From NCBI RefSeq assembly GCF_023272795.1, contig NZ_CP096829.1:1736001-1800000 (forward strand): a DNA stretch of 64,000 nt, given 5' to 3'. Shown here piece by piece: positions 44,873 through 54,770 of the stretch. Each line of letters begins with the position of its first letter. Position 1 is the first letter of the stretch. Made by a program: the position numbers and the translations under genes. The notes below the pieces were generated by a model. It worked only from the letters and a program-made list of their open reading frames with translations, searched no databases and was not told the origin of the DNA. Source of the stretch: Flavobacterium humidisoli. Lineage in GTDB: Bacteria > Bacteroidota > Bacteroidia > Flavobacteriales > Flavobacteriaceae.

Positions 44873-47750
44873 ATATACTCATTAAAAATCCGATTAAGTT
44901 TTCCTTTTTATTTAAGCCTAATTTCTTTCTTAAACGATAACGAGCTAATTCGACTCCGCCTGTAGAAATGTTCATAATTTCAGCGATTTCTTTTGTAGAC
45001 ATATTCATTAATAAATATGTAGATAAATCTAATTCTCTTGGAGAAATGGTCGGATATTGTCCTTTTAATCTCTTTAAAAACTCAAAATGAACGTTTTTAA
45101 TATGCTTTTCGAGGTCTTTCCAGCTCTTGTCAGTATTCACCTCTTTTACAATGCTTTTATGTAATTTGCTAAACTCTGATTTGGTGTTTTCGTCTAAAAT
45201 TCCAGTGTCAATATCTTTCAGTTTATGAATGATTCCGTTTAAAACTTTGTTCTTTTTTACAACTTGTAAAGAGTTGTTTACTAGCTCTTTATCTTTTGCT
45301 AAGATTTTGATTTGAAGCTTGTCGTTTTTCAGCTTTTCAATTTCTTTTTCCAAATCATGTTGTTCATGTCTGATTTTAGACTCTTTTTCAAGATATAGTC
45401 TTCTTTGTTCAATAGTTTCATAATATCTATTTTTTCTAATCTTCAATTTAATTCTAACTGAGATTAAATATGCGCCAAGTAAAATGAGCACGAGATAAAA
45501 TAAATAAGCCAAAAAGTGTCTGTACCATGGCGGAGATACTGTAAATTCTACTTCTGTGATATTAGATTCTATACCGTAGCTATTTCTGGCTTTTAATTTC
45601 ATTACATAATTGCCTTCTCTCAGATTGGTATATTCTTTTATTGCTGTTGATGACCAGCCGCGCCAATTTTCTTCAAAAGGTTCTAATTTGTACGAATACA
45701 TTACGTTTTCCTGATTTTCATAGGTTGGCGACGCAAAAGTAAATTTGACGCGATTGTGCTTGTATGGTATGCTGTATGATTCTAGTTTATTGGCCAAATT
45801 ACCGGTTAAAATAGTGTCTCCAGGATTAGTAAAGCTTTCAATAAAAGCTTTTGGTTTTGTCATAAAAGTGTTTGGAATAGTTGAGTTATAATGTGCCAAA
45901 CGATCTGTTAATCCTATAAAAACATTCTGAGGATCTATTGCGTTTACAGATATGTAGTTGTTAACCAAATTACCTGTTAAATTTGAAAAAATAGCTTGTT
46001 TTTTCGCAAAAGTTCCGTTCTTGTTTTTGACTAATACGCCAAGAGATTCGTTAAAAGCGTACCAAAGGTTTCCAGCAGAATCTTCAATTAAGGTATTAAT
46101 AGTAGGAATTCCGTTGAATAGGTTTGTTATTTTTTTATCTTCAAAAAAAGCTTCTTGCTCAACAGAATATCTGAAAAAATGATTTTTTACTTGAAAATAG
46201 ACTTTGCCGTTTATATTTTGCAGACTGTTTATTCCTTTATACTTTTCAGATATGTTGACATGCTTTTTTATGAAATCAAAGCGTTGTAAATCTTCAGATA
46301 ATTTTACTTGGTACAAGAAAGGATTTTTCTTTAGCCAAAGATAGTTCGCATCAATTTCTACAGAAAAATTATTAGTCGTTTCATCAAATCCTTTTACCTG
46401 ATGTAAATAATCGTATCCAGTTGCTGATCGTTTAAAGACTGAAAACCCATTGTAGCTTTCGCCTATTATGTAGTTATCATGATCAGGTATTTTTTTGAAG
46501 CCAAAATATCCTTTATTGTCTAGTATTTTTGAAACCCTGTTGTTTTCAATAATTAATGCTCCGCTATTACTGGCGCATATTAGTACATTATTTAAAACCT
46601 GAATGTTCCAAACTTGCGAAATTGTTCCTTCGACTCTTGTAAAAGGACTGTCTTTAAAAGAGCCTCCCCAAGGATGGTAAAATAATCCCTGATTGGTTGC
46701 CACATAAAGATTCCCGTTATACATCGTAGAGGCGTATACAGTACCTATGTTATAACTGTAGTCAAAATAGGAGAAAGGAGAATTTTCATTTATGAAAGTG
46801 ATACCATTATCGAGTCCGAGCCAGATATTACTTTTGTTGTCAACAAATGAAGCTAGAATTGTATTGTTCTGAATTCCTTTTTGGCGGTTTAAATGCTGGA
46901 TTATTTTTCCGTTTAGATCGCAGATAATGGCTCCATCTAATACTGAATTAAGTATTATAAATTTATTTTTAATGATAGATCCACCAAGCGAAGTGTTTTT
47001 CTTTATAAATTCATTGGCTTCAGTTGCCCAAGGTTTAATAACGCCATTTTCGGACACAAAAAGCCCCTTCTCTAAAGTGGCGTACAATAATTTATTGTTA
47101 GACAATGGGAAAAGAGACCATATCTCTTTGTCATTAAACACGGTAGTGCCTTTTATTGCAGTAAGCTTTCTGTTTTTGTATTCGAGTACACCTAATGTTT
47201 TATCTTGAAAATAAAGTCGATTGTTTACTAAAAATGAAAATTGAAATTTATGAGGAGCTGTAAGTGTTGTGACTTTTTCATTTTTCAGAAAAAACACTTT
47301 ACTGAAAGACTGAAAGATAACTTCTCCATTAAATATATGAATTCTCCATATTAGGTTGATGTTTTCTTTGTCTATTGGACTCAATAGATTATAAAGAGAA
47401 TGGTATTTTAAAATTCCTTTTTCGTCATTTTTGAAATAACCAAATTCGTTATTTCCTCCAACAAATATCCTTCCTAAAGCATCAATTTTTAAACTTCTAA
47501 TCTCAGATTTGTTCGGTAAAGAATATTTATGCCAGTTTGAACCGTCAAATTGAATTAAACCGCTGTTGTTTGCAAAATAAATATTTCCATTTTTATCCTG
47601 ATCGATACTCCAGTTTTGAGTCCCTCCTTTATATTCTGATCTTTTATAATTTTTTATGTCTGGAATTCCAATATTTTTTACCTGCGAAAAACCTTTAAAC
47701 TGTAAGAATAATAGTAAAATTAGTGTAAAAATTCTAACTATAGATTTCAT
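44871..47750 (-). CDS. Membrane-spanning one-component PUL regulator (beta-propeller, Y_Y_Y, LuxR HTH)
   Basis: 959 residues. Signal peptide (residues 1-22), a long periplasmic part of propeller-type repeats (about 30-640: GNIYFANNSGLIQFDG, GNLWYAFNESLG, SNIWLGLDNGITF), a triple-tyrosine domain (about 680-720, YKLEPFEENWRGWS), one membrane helix (about 741-763), a charged coiled coil (765-850) and a LuxR-type helix-turn-helix at the end (STKEIAEIMNISTGGVELAR). No histidine kinase or receiver domain: sensing and DNA binding are in one chain, unlike hybrid two-component PUL regulators. It lies divergent to the first susC and is the natural candidate to control this PUL. TTA stop shared with the terminator palindrome. 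Confidence 0.88.
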   Translation of the reverse strand: MKSIVRIFTLILLLFLQFKGFSQVKNIGIPDIKNYKRSEYKGGTQNWSIDQDKNGNIYFANNSGLIQFDGSNWHKYSLPNKSEIRSLKIDALGRIFVGGNNEFGYFKNDEKGILKYHSLYNLLSPIDKENINLIWRIHIFNGEVIFQSFSKVFFLKNEKVTTLTAPHKFQFSFLVNNRLYFQDKTLGVLEYKNRKLTAIKGTTVFNDKEIWSLFPLSNNKLLYATLEKGLFVSENGVIKPWATEANEFIKKNTSLGGSIIKNKFIILNSVLDGAIICDLNGKIIQHLNRQKGIQNNTILASFVDNKSNIWLGLDNGITFINENSPFSYFDYSYNIGTVYASTMYNGNLYVATNQGLFYHPWGGSFKDSPFTRVEGTISQVWNIQVLNNVLICASNSGALIIENNRVSKILDNKGYFGFKKIPDHDNYIIGESYNGFSVFKRSATGYDYLHQVKGFDETTNNFSVEIDANYLWLKKNPFLYQVKLSEDLQRFDFIKKHVNISEKYKGINSLQNINGKVYFQVKNHFFRYSVEQEAFFEDKKITNLFNGIPTINTLIEDSAGNLWYAFNESLGVLVKNKNGTFAKKQAIFSNLTGNLVNNYISVNAIDPQNVFIGLTDRLAHYNSTIPNTFMTKPKAFIESFTNPGDTILTGNLANKLESYSIPYKHNRVKFTFASPTYENQENVMYSYKLEPFEENWRGWSSTAIKEYTNLREGNYVMKLKARNSYGIESNITEVEFTVSPPWYRHFLAYLFYLVLILLGAYLISVRIKLKIRKNRYYETIEQRRLYLEKESKIRHEQHDLEKEIEKLKNDKLQIKILAKDKELVNNSLQVVKKNKVLNGIIHKLKDIDTGILDENTKSEFSKLHKSIVKEVNTDKSWKDLEKHIKNVHFEFLKRLKGQYPTISPRELDLSTYLLMNMSTKEIAEIMNISTGGVELARYRLRKKLGLNKKENLIGFLMSI

Positions 47751-48094
47751 AAAATTTTAAATATATTTTTATTATAAATGCTTTATTTTGGTTTTAAATT
47801 GTTGATTTATCAATGATGATCAATCTAGTTTTTTGATTTTTTTGTAAATTATAACGTAATAGTTGCTGTTCTGCAAATGTAATATACGTTTTTTTTAATT
47901 AACATTTTTATAACATTTTTTTTTAAAAGTTAAGATTAAGTAAATCAAATATTTAAAAGATAAATGTTGTGTTTTTGTAGTGTGTTAAGATTTAGTTTGA
48001 AGTGTTTTTGTAAAGAATTTTAATCTCAGTTTATTTAAATTTAACATTATCATTGCATTAAATTACTAATTAATTAACCAAAATTTTTAGAAAA
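47751..48094 (+). promoter_or_regulatory. Divergent control region, regulator to susC (module 1)
   Basis: 344 bases without a gene. Contains a direct repeat GTGTTTTTGTAG (47969-47980) and GTGTTTTTGTAA (48002-48013), exactly 33 bp apart, the second 93 bp before susC; a TATCATTG -7-like element (48048-48055); no TTG at -33, which suits an activator-dependent promoter. The leader 48052-48097 is nearly identical to that of module 2. AACGTAATAGT (47853-47863) matches one arm of the palindrome at 54608-54637. Confidence 0.6.
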
Positions 48095-51000
48095 ATGAAA
48101 TTGACAAAATTATTTATTTTTTGTGTTTCGTCTTTACTGTTTTCTGTTGTCGCATTAGCTCAGGATGTGACAATAAATGGAATCATTAATGATGAAAGTG
48201 GATTACCCGTCCCAGGTGCGACGGTTTTAGTAAAGGGGACCAATAAAGCAACTGCATCTGACTTTGATGGGAAATTTCAGATTAGTGCTCCCTCTAACGG
48301 AACTTTGACTATTAGTTTCGTTGGTTTTGAAACTGTAAATGAAGCAATAGGAGGAAAAACCAAACTTACTATTGTTCTTAAAGCAGTATCTCAAAGTTTA
48401 AATGAAGTTGTGGTTATCGGATACGGTACACAAAAGAAAGCTTTGATTACTGGTGCTTCTACAAACTTAAAAGGAGAAACACTAAAGGAATTGAATACAG
48501 GATCGGCTATGGAAGCTCTTCAAGGTATTGCGCCAGGTATTAGCATTACTAGAAATAGTGGGGCACCAGGGGCTGGTACTAAAGTTGTTATCCGTGGTAT
48601 TGGTACAATTGGGTCTTCAAATCCGTTGTATATCGTAGATGGAGTTGCTGTTGGAGATATTGATTATCTAAGTCCTTCAGATATCGAATCTATAGATGTT
48701 CTTAAAGACGCGGCTTCTGCGGCAATCTATGGTTCTAGAGCAGCAAATGGAGTTGTTTTGGTAACTACAGTTAAAGGACGTAAAGGAAGACCTGCTAAAA
48801 TTTCTTATGACACTTATTTTGGAATTCAGAACATCTACAAAAATCTGGATCCTTTAAATGCACAAGAATACATGTACATCATGGATGAAGGAAGAGTAAA
48901 TGATGGTCTTGCTCCAAATGACTGGAAAACAATGTTAACTACTAACGATTGGTTAGAGAGAAATTATCCTGGAGCTGGAACACAGCTTGGAGAAGAGATC
49001 TGGAATAAACTGCAAAATGGTTGGACAGGAACTAATTGGATTAATGAAATGTCTAAAAAGAATGCTCCTGTAGTGAACCATTCGATTAATATTACTGGAG
49101 GAACTGAAGATATTACGTATTCATTTGGGGTTTCCTATTTTGATCAAGATGGTATACTAGGTGGGAATATCGTAGATGCGGGATTTAAAAGATTAACCGC
49201 AAGGATGAATACGCAAATGGTTCTGAAAAAAAATGATAGCCATAACATTATTACTATTGGAGAGAATTTAACTTATACCAATATTCAAAAGAGAGATGTT
49301 TCAAATGGTAACATTTATGGGAACGATTTGCATAATGCTCTTACACAAAACCCGTTACAGCCTGCTTACTGGCAGACAGCGATTGATAGAAATATCAACG
49401 AATACGGATTTACTCCTACATTGGATGGGTTAAATACAAATCAAACCAATCCTTTAGCGGTAATGTATTACAGAAGTAATTACAATTATCCAAAAGATCA
49501 TAAAATTATTGGAAATGTATTTGTAGAGATTGAGCCAGTTTCTAACCTGAGATTTAAATCAGTTTATGGTATAGATTCATGGTTTGGATACAATAGAACA
49601 ATGAACCCAACCTATCATTTGGGCGTACTTTACAATGATGCTATCGATGGCGCAACACAATCTCAGTATTTTGGTGCTAACTCAACATGGACTAATACAG
49701 TGGCGTATCAGAAACAAATTGGTAATCATAATATTAACGCAGTAATTGGTACAGAGTTATGGCAAAGAATTGTTGAAAATAATGTTTATGGTTCAAGAAA
49801 CGGTTTATTGTTTCCTAATGATCCAAAATATGCTTATTTAGACAACACTAAGAGCCCGGGAACTGTTGCAGATATTAATACAACAGGTTTTGATAAAGCA
49901 GCAGGAGGTGGTGCTATTATGTCTTATTTTGCACGTGCTCAGTACGATTATAAAGAGAAATATCTTCTTTCTGCTGTTATACGTCGTGACGGATCTTCAA
50001 ATTTTGGCGATGGTAATAAGTATGGTAATTTTCCTTCAGTATCTGCAGGATGGGTGGTTACAAAAGAAGATTTTATGGCCAATACTTCAAAATATCTTAA
50101 TTTCTTGAAGTTAAGAGCAAGCTGGGGGCAAAACGGTAATCAATATACTGATTATGCTTTCTATTACTCATCAAGTATTAAATATGCTTTCCCTGGTTAC
50201 TTCTTTGGAGACACAAAACCAGTTTCTGGACAGACTGCATATCCTTCAACAGTGCCAAATCCAGATGTTAGCTGGGAAACGTCAGAACAGTTAGATTTCG
50301 GATTTGATTCCAGTTTTTTCGATTCAAGATTAGGTATAACATTTGACTGGTACAAGAAAACAACAAAAGACTGGTTGGTTAAAGCACAATATCCTGGAAC
50401 TGCTGGTGCTGATGATCCTTATATTAATGGAGGAGATATTGAAAATAAAGGTTATGAGCTTTCTGTTAGTTGGAAAGATAAAATAGGTGGTTTTAAATAT
50501 GGTGCTACTGTAAGTGGGGCTTTTAATAAAAATAGAGTTACAAGAATTGCAAACGGTAATGGTATAATTAACGGTTTATCGCACGTATTATCTCAAGGAA
50601 CTTCAGAGATTTCAAGAGCACAAGTAGGTTACGCGATCGGTTCTTTCTATGGATTTAAAACAGCAGGAATTTTGCAAAACCAACAAGAGGTTGAGGCTTA
50701 TGTAGGTCCTACAGGCCAGCCATATTTTAATGATCAGCGTCCTGGTGATGTTCGTTTTGTCGACCTAAATAATGATGGTGTTATAGATGAAAAGGATAAA
50801 ACAATGTTAGGAGATCCAAACCCTGATTTCCAATTAGGTATTCAGTTAAACTTTGAATATAAAAATGTTTATTTAAACACGACAATGGCAGGGAAATACG
50901 GAATGCAGGTAATGCAATCTTACAGATCGTTTGCTGATAGTCCAAAACAAAATTATACTTCAGATGTTTTTGATCGTTGGCACGGAGAAGGAACTTCAAA

Positions 51001-51325
51001 CAAAATGCCACGTTTAAGTTCTGTGTCAAACAGAAACACAAATTATATTTCTGATATATACATGCACAATGCTGATTATTTGAGAATTAATAATTTAACT
51101 GTAGGTTATAACTTTAATGAAATACTGAAAGATTTTAAATTTATCTCGAATCTTAAATTTTATGTTGCTGTAAATAACTTATACACATTTACAAAATATG
51201 ATGGTATGGATCCAGAGGTTCGCTGGGGAGGAGATAATACAAACTATTCATGGGCTTCTGGAGTAGATTTAGGTCTATATCCACAATCGAGAACAGTAAT
51301 GTTTGGATTAAGTGCAGATTTCTAA
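48095..51325 (+). CDS. SusC/RagA TonB-dependent outer-membrane transporter (module 1)
   Basis: 1076 residues. Signal peptide (cleavage near ALAQ), a CarboxypepD-like beta domain (24-105, DESGLPVPGATVLVKGTN), the SusC linker SQSLNEVVVIGYGTQKK (residues 103-119), a plug domain (to about 230, LKDAASAAIYGSRAANGV) and a large barrel ending in Phe. It imports oligosaccharides bound by its SusD partner. Its first 130 residues closely match the second SusC. The susD start overlaps the region just past its stop: 17 bases later. Confidence 0.94.
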   Translation: MKLTKLFIFCVSSLLFSVVALAQDVTINGIINDESGLPVPGATVLVKGTNKATASDFDGKFQISAPSNGTLTISFVGFETVNEAIGGKTKLTIVLKAVSQSLNEVVVIGYGTQKKALITGASTNLKGETLKELNTGSAMEALQGIAPGISITRNSGAPGAGTKVVIRGIGTIGSSNPLYIVDGVAVGDIDYLSPSDIESIDVLKDAASAAIYGSRAANGVVLVTTVKGRKGRPAKISYDTYFGIQNIYKNLDPLNAQEYMYIMDEGRVNDGLAPNDWKTMLTTNDWLERNYPGAGTQLGEEIWNKLQNGWTGTNWINEMSKKNAPVVNHSINITGGTEDITYSFGVSYFDQDGILGGNIVDAGFKRLTARMNTQMVLKKNDSHNIITIGENLTYTNIQKRDVSNGNIYGNDLHNALTQNPLQPAYWQTAIDRNINEYGFTPTLDGLNTNQTNPLAVMYYRSNYNYPKDHKIIGNVFVEIEPVSNLRFKSVYGIDSWFGYNRTMNPTYHLGVLYNDAIDGATQSQYFGANSTWTNTVAYQKQIGNHNINAVIGTELWQRIVENNVYGSRNGLLFPNDPKYAYLDNTKSPGTVADINTTGFDKAAGGGAIMSYFARAQYDYKEKYLLSAVIRRDGSSNFGDGNKYGNFPSVSAGWVVTKEDFMANTSKYLNFLKLRASWGQNGNQYTDYAFYYSSSIKYAFPGYFFGDTKPVSGQTAYPSTVPNPDVSWETSEQLDFGFDSSFFDSRLGITFDWYKKTTKDWLVKAQYPGTAGADDPYINGGDIENKGYELSVSWKDKIGGFKYGATVSGAFNKNRVTRIANGNGIINGLSHVLSQGTSEISRAQVGYAIGSFYGFKTAGILQNQQEVEAYVGPTGQPYFNDQRPGDVRFVDLNNDGVIDEKDKTMLGDPNPDFQLGIQLNFEYKNVYLNTTMAGKYGMQVMQSYRSFADSPKQNYTSDVFDRWHGEGTSNKMPRLSSVSNRNTNYISDIYMHNADYLRINNLTVGYNFNEILKDFKFISNLKFYVAVNNLYTFTKYDGMDPEVRWGGDNTNYSWASGVDLGLYPQSRTVMFGLSADF

Positions 51326-51341
51326 TATTAAAACATTGACA

Positions 51342-53051
51342 ATGAAAAAACTAAGATATATAATAGCAATTTCAGCAATTTTTGCAGTATCGAGCTGTGA
51401 TGATTATCTGGATACCGAGAACCTTTCAGAAAAGAGTTTAAATAGTTTTTATAAGAGCCCTACTGATATAGACGAAGCAATGGCAGGTGTTTATAATGCC
51501 ATCTATACAGCAAATGTTCATAGTGAAGAACAAGTTGCTGCCAATTTAATGGATAATATGATGTTTGGCGGTGGAGGTCCTGATGATAAATCTGCAAAGT
51601 GGGTAGATAATTTTGAAGATCCTGCTGAAGATACGTATCGCGACATGTGGAAACAATCATACAATGGAATTTCTAGAGCAAATGCCATTATAGAAAAAGT
51701 TCCAACAGCAGATTTTTCTAAGTATTTTAATACACCGCAAGAAGCAGAAGATTTTAAAAAACAAGCGCTTGGGGAGGCTTTATTTATGAGAGCTTTCTTT
51801 TACTTCAGATTAGCTAAATTCTTTGGAGGGGTTCCATTGATTGTAACATATGATGCTGATAGATTAGTGCCGAGAGCAACGTATGAGGAGACCTTTGCAC
51901 AAATTGCATCTGACTTGAAATTGTCTATTGAAACCTTGCCTTCTACACCATTTACCAGTATTCCGACTTCTAGATATGGTCACGCAAACAAATGGGTAGC
52001 AGAAGCATATATGGGACGTGTATTTTTGTTTTATACTGGATACATGAGCAATATCGAAAAGAAAGCAACCGCAGATTTACCTCTAGTAGGAGGGGGTTCT
52101 TTAACAGGAACGCAGGTTGCATCTTATTTAGACGATTGTATCAATAATAGTGGTCATAAGCTAGCATCTGATTTCAGAAACCTTTGGCCATATTCTTATG
52201 TAAATAAAAGTGCAAAGAGCGATACCGTACTGCCTTGGGCTGCTGCAGAAGGATTGTCATGGGTTGGTCAAGATGGTGTCACTCCAACATTTGGAACAGG
52301 AAATTTAGAGACTATGTTTGTACAAAGATATTCTTTTGGTAACTGGGATTGGACAAATGGTCAGAGCTATACTAATAGACTTGCTCTGTTTAATTCTTTG
52401 CGCGGTAACTCACTGGCGCCTTTTGGAGAAGGCTGGGGATGGTGTACTGTAAACCCAAGATTATATAGTGGCTAGGATGATGCCGACCCAAGAAAAAGAG
52501 GTTCAATACTTGAAGTGGGTAAAGCAGATCAAGGTACAGACGGCTATGCAGCAGATAAAGGGGATCATGAAACAGGATATTTCAATAAAAAATATGTTTC
52601 ATTACAGCACGACAATGGCAAAGGATCATATGTGGGTATGTTTGTTCAAATGTATGCTTGGTCAATTACAGATATGCAGTTAATGCATGCTCAAGATTTT
52701 ATTTTCATGCGTTTTGCAGATGTATTATTAATGCATTCTGAAATTACTAAAACAGCTGACGGTATGAATGCAGTAAGAGCAAGAGCTCACCTCGGACCAG
52801 TTGGATATTCTCTTGATAATATTAAAACAGAACGCTTGCATGAATTGGCTTTTGAAGGTTTACACTGGTTTGACTTAGTTCGTTGGGGAGATGTTGAAAC
52901 TGCTTTTAATGATGTAACTCAAGTTAGAAACTCTGGTGTTGATGCTAATTATAGTGTAAAATACAGACCTGAAATTAAAGGTTTAGTTCCGATTCCTGAA
53001 ACAGAAATGAGACTATTAAATGGAGTTTACAATCAAAATCCAGGTTGGTAA
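51342..53051 (+). pseudogene. SusD/RagB lipoprotein interrupted by an in-frame TAG (module 1)
   Basis: Full frame 569 codons plus stop. ATG at 51342 (the frame opens earlier, at a GTG inside susC); lipoprotein Cys19 followed by DD, fitting a surface-export signal. At codon 378 (52473-52475) a TAG interrupts ...NPRLYSG-stop-DDADPRKRG...; reading continues in the same frame for another 192 codons to a normal SusD C-terminus (FEGLHWFDLVRWGDVE, LVPIPETEMRLLNGVYNQNP). SusD proteins have WDDADPR-like sequence there, so TGG to TAG is the simple explanation. TAG is used as a normal stop elsewhere here (59527-59529, 13203-13205). A 377-residue truncated product would lack the C-terminal third. Sequencing error is possible. 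Confidence 0.88.
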
Positions 53052-53079
53052 TATTTAATAACTATTAATAATTAGAAAG

Positions 53080-53883
53080 ATGAAAATTCATAATATAAAA
53101 TATTTACTAATTGCTGTCTTTATGCTGATCTTTTCGGCGTGTGACCCAATTGTAGACGAACAACATTTGTCAGACTCAACCGATGTTGCTGGAGTTCAAT
53201 TAGTAGCTACACAAACACCTCCTGGGGGTAATAAAATTACGCTTAGTATGAATACGCCTGGAGTTACAGGCTATTGGGACTATGGTTTAGACAAAGCATT
53301 AACAAATGAAGTAACCATTGTTTATCCAATTCCAGGTAAATCAACTTTTACTTTTGTTGGAACTTTGGGAGCAACGTTTTTTACAAAAACAATTGATGTA
53401 CAAGTTGATAGGATCGATACGCGTCTAGATCAAGATTGGTATGATTTGGTAAGTGAAGATACAGCTGCTGGTAAAACATGGGTTTTTGATGGTGTTGGAG
53501 GAGATGGCAGAAATTGGTGGTACATGTCACCAGATGAAGCTAATGGAGGTAAAGACAAATGGGATGTAGTTTGGTGGAACGCTGGAGGTTCAGGAGATGT
53601 TGTTCCAGTTGATGCTAGTGGTAAAATGCATTTTGATTTGAATGGCGCTGCAAACTATAATCATTATACGACAAAAACAGCCACGCCAACAAAAGGCTCT
53701 TTTAAGCTAGATATTAAAAATAAGCTATTAACGATTTCTAATTCTAAAATGTTAGGATATGAAGCTGGTAATGCTGATGGTATATATGAAGTGATTGAAC
53801 TGACTGAAACTAGACTGGTGCTTCATTTAACAAAAAGCGATACATACGGTACTGGTTGGACATTTATCTTCAAACCTGAATAA
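53080..53883 (+). CDS. Surface glycan-binding-type lipoprotein (module 1)
   Basis: 267 residues. Lipoprotein signal with Cys21 (FSACDP). A PKD-like beta-sandwich (about 38-112, ending TKTIDVQVDRID), then a tryptophan-rich C-terminal domain (GRNWWYMSPDEANGG, WDVVWWNAGGSGD, GTGWTFIFKPE) that looks carbohydrate-facing. Sits where SusE/F-like surface glycan-binding proteins are found, 28 bases after susD. Binding target unknown. Ends the first module, followed by a strong terminator. Confidence 0.75.
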   Translation: MKIHNIKYLLIAVFMLIFSACDPIVDEQHLSDSTDVAGVQLVATQTPPGGNKITLSMNTPGVTGYWDYGLDKALTNEVTIVYPIPGKSTFTFVGTLGATFFTKTIDVQVDRIDTRLDQDWYDLVSEDTAAGKTWVFDGVGGDGRNWWYMSPDEANGGKDKWDVVWWNAGGSGDVVPVDASGKMHFDLNGAANYNHYTTKTATPTKGSFKLDIKNKLLTISNSKMLGYEAGNADGIYEVIELTETRLVLHLTKSDTYGTGWTFIFKPE

Positions 53884-54024
53884 AATATTTTGTGTTAGTT
53901 ATTTCGAAAAAGGAAGACTAAAAGATTCCTTTTTCGAATTTCAAACCTTTTATGCTTCATTCTACGATGAAAGCGTATTTAAGATTTAAACTATGGTTAG
54001 TTTAAGTTAAGTTTATTGCCTGAG

Positions 54025-54058
54025 TAGCCCATAATTTCGATTATGGGCTATTTTTTTT
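54025..54058 (+). terminator. Terminator of module 1
   Basis: 11-base perfect stem TAGCCCATAAT (54025-54035) and ATTATGGGCTA (54040-54050) closed by a TTCG tetraloop, then eight T. The AGCCCATA stem recurs at the end of module 2 (60471-60501). Confidence 0.93.
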
Positions 54059-54770
54059 GCTTATTACTTTCCTAGAGTGTAGTGCTGTTTGGAACCGATA
54101 TGTTATCTAATACCTCAAAAGGGCCGTTTGTATCCAATTTTTTGACCGTATTTTAATAAAGCCCTTTTTTGTTTTCATTTAAGCCAATATAGAACGGTTT
54201 AAAGTGTAGAATAAAGGTGTTTTGAAGCTTTTTTAGGCTTTATTGATGAGTCTTCTCTTCTGCATTTTCCTTTCTTTAAAGCAAAATTATAATAGCCTAA
54301 AAGGCATTTTAAAATAAGGAGAAATTACAAGATTTAATTTCAATGAAAAACCAACCTTCTTCTCATTTTCACTAAAAAAAGATGTTTTTTCGATTTTTTA
54401 AAGTGCTATTTCCTATTTTTTTAACCTAGAAAACTCTTTAAAAGAAAGTAATTTCTTGTAAAATTATGCAAAATAAGTTTTTTCTTATAATAAAAATAAT
54501 TGCTAATAATGTAAAAAAAGTAGGGTAAAAAAATGATATTCTCTATTTTTTAGGTTTTAGTAAAAATGAACGTTTTATTCTCCTAATTGTTTATTTAATA
54601 GCTATTTACAACGTAATAGTAGGTACTATCACGTTGTAGTTTTGATGATTTTTAATAAGTTATTCTACTAAAAACTTCTTGTAGTGTTATTTTTTAATAT
54701 TAACTTTTTTTTAGTACTATTTTTTGTTTTTTTAAAATTCTTATAATCAATTATTTATAGTTTTTTTGAT
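54059..54770. other. Gene-free AT-rich spacer before module 2
   Basis: 712 bases with no credible gene on either strand; the longest open frames are under 30 codons. It holds two weak long-loop hairpins, CAAAAGGGC (54116-54124) with GCCCTTTTTTG (54161-54171), and TTTTTAGGC with GCCTAAAA (about 54227-54300), and the 30-bp palindrome listed separately. The right half (54460-54770) is extremely A+T rich. Confidence 0.7.
54608..54637. promoter_or_regulatory. 30-bp near-perfect palindrome, candidate operator
   Basis: ACAACGTAATAGTA (54608-54621), GG, TACTATCACGTTGT (54624-54637): 13 of 14 pairs match. No T run follows, so it is not a terminator. Centre 274 bp before the second susC. An 11-base half-site, AACGTAATAGT, occurs before the first susC (47853-47863). 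Could bind a dimeric regulator. Confidence 0.55.

Noticed and set aside
52473..52475. TAG read as an amino acid (reassigned code)
   Set aside because: TAG ends other genes in the window at normal C-termini, such as the second SusD (59527-59529).
52476..53051. Separate small gene after the first susD stop, or a frameshift there
   Set aside because: Both parts are in the same frame, and together form one SusD; only the TAG interrupts.
54059..54770. Hidden small gene or pseudogene in the long spacer
   Set aside because: All frames are short and no family residue pattern survives; no similarity to flanking genes was seen.
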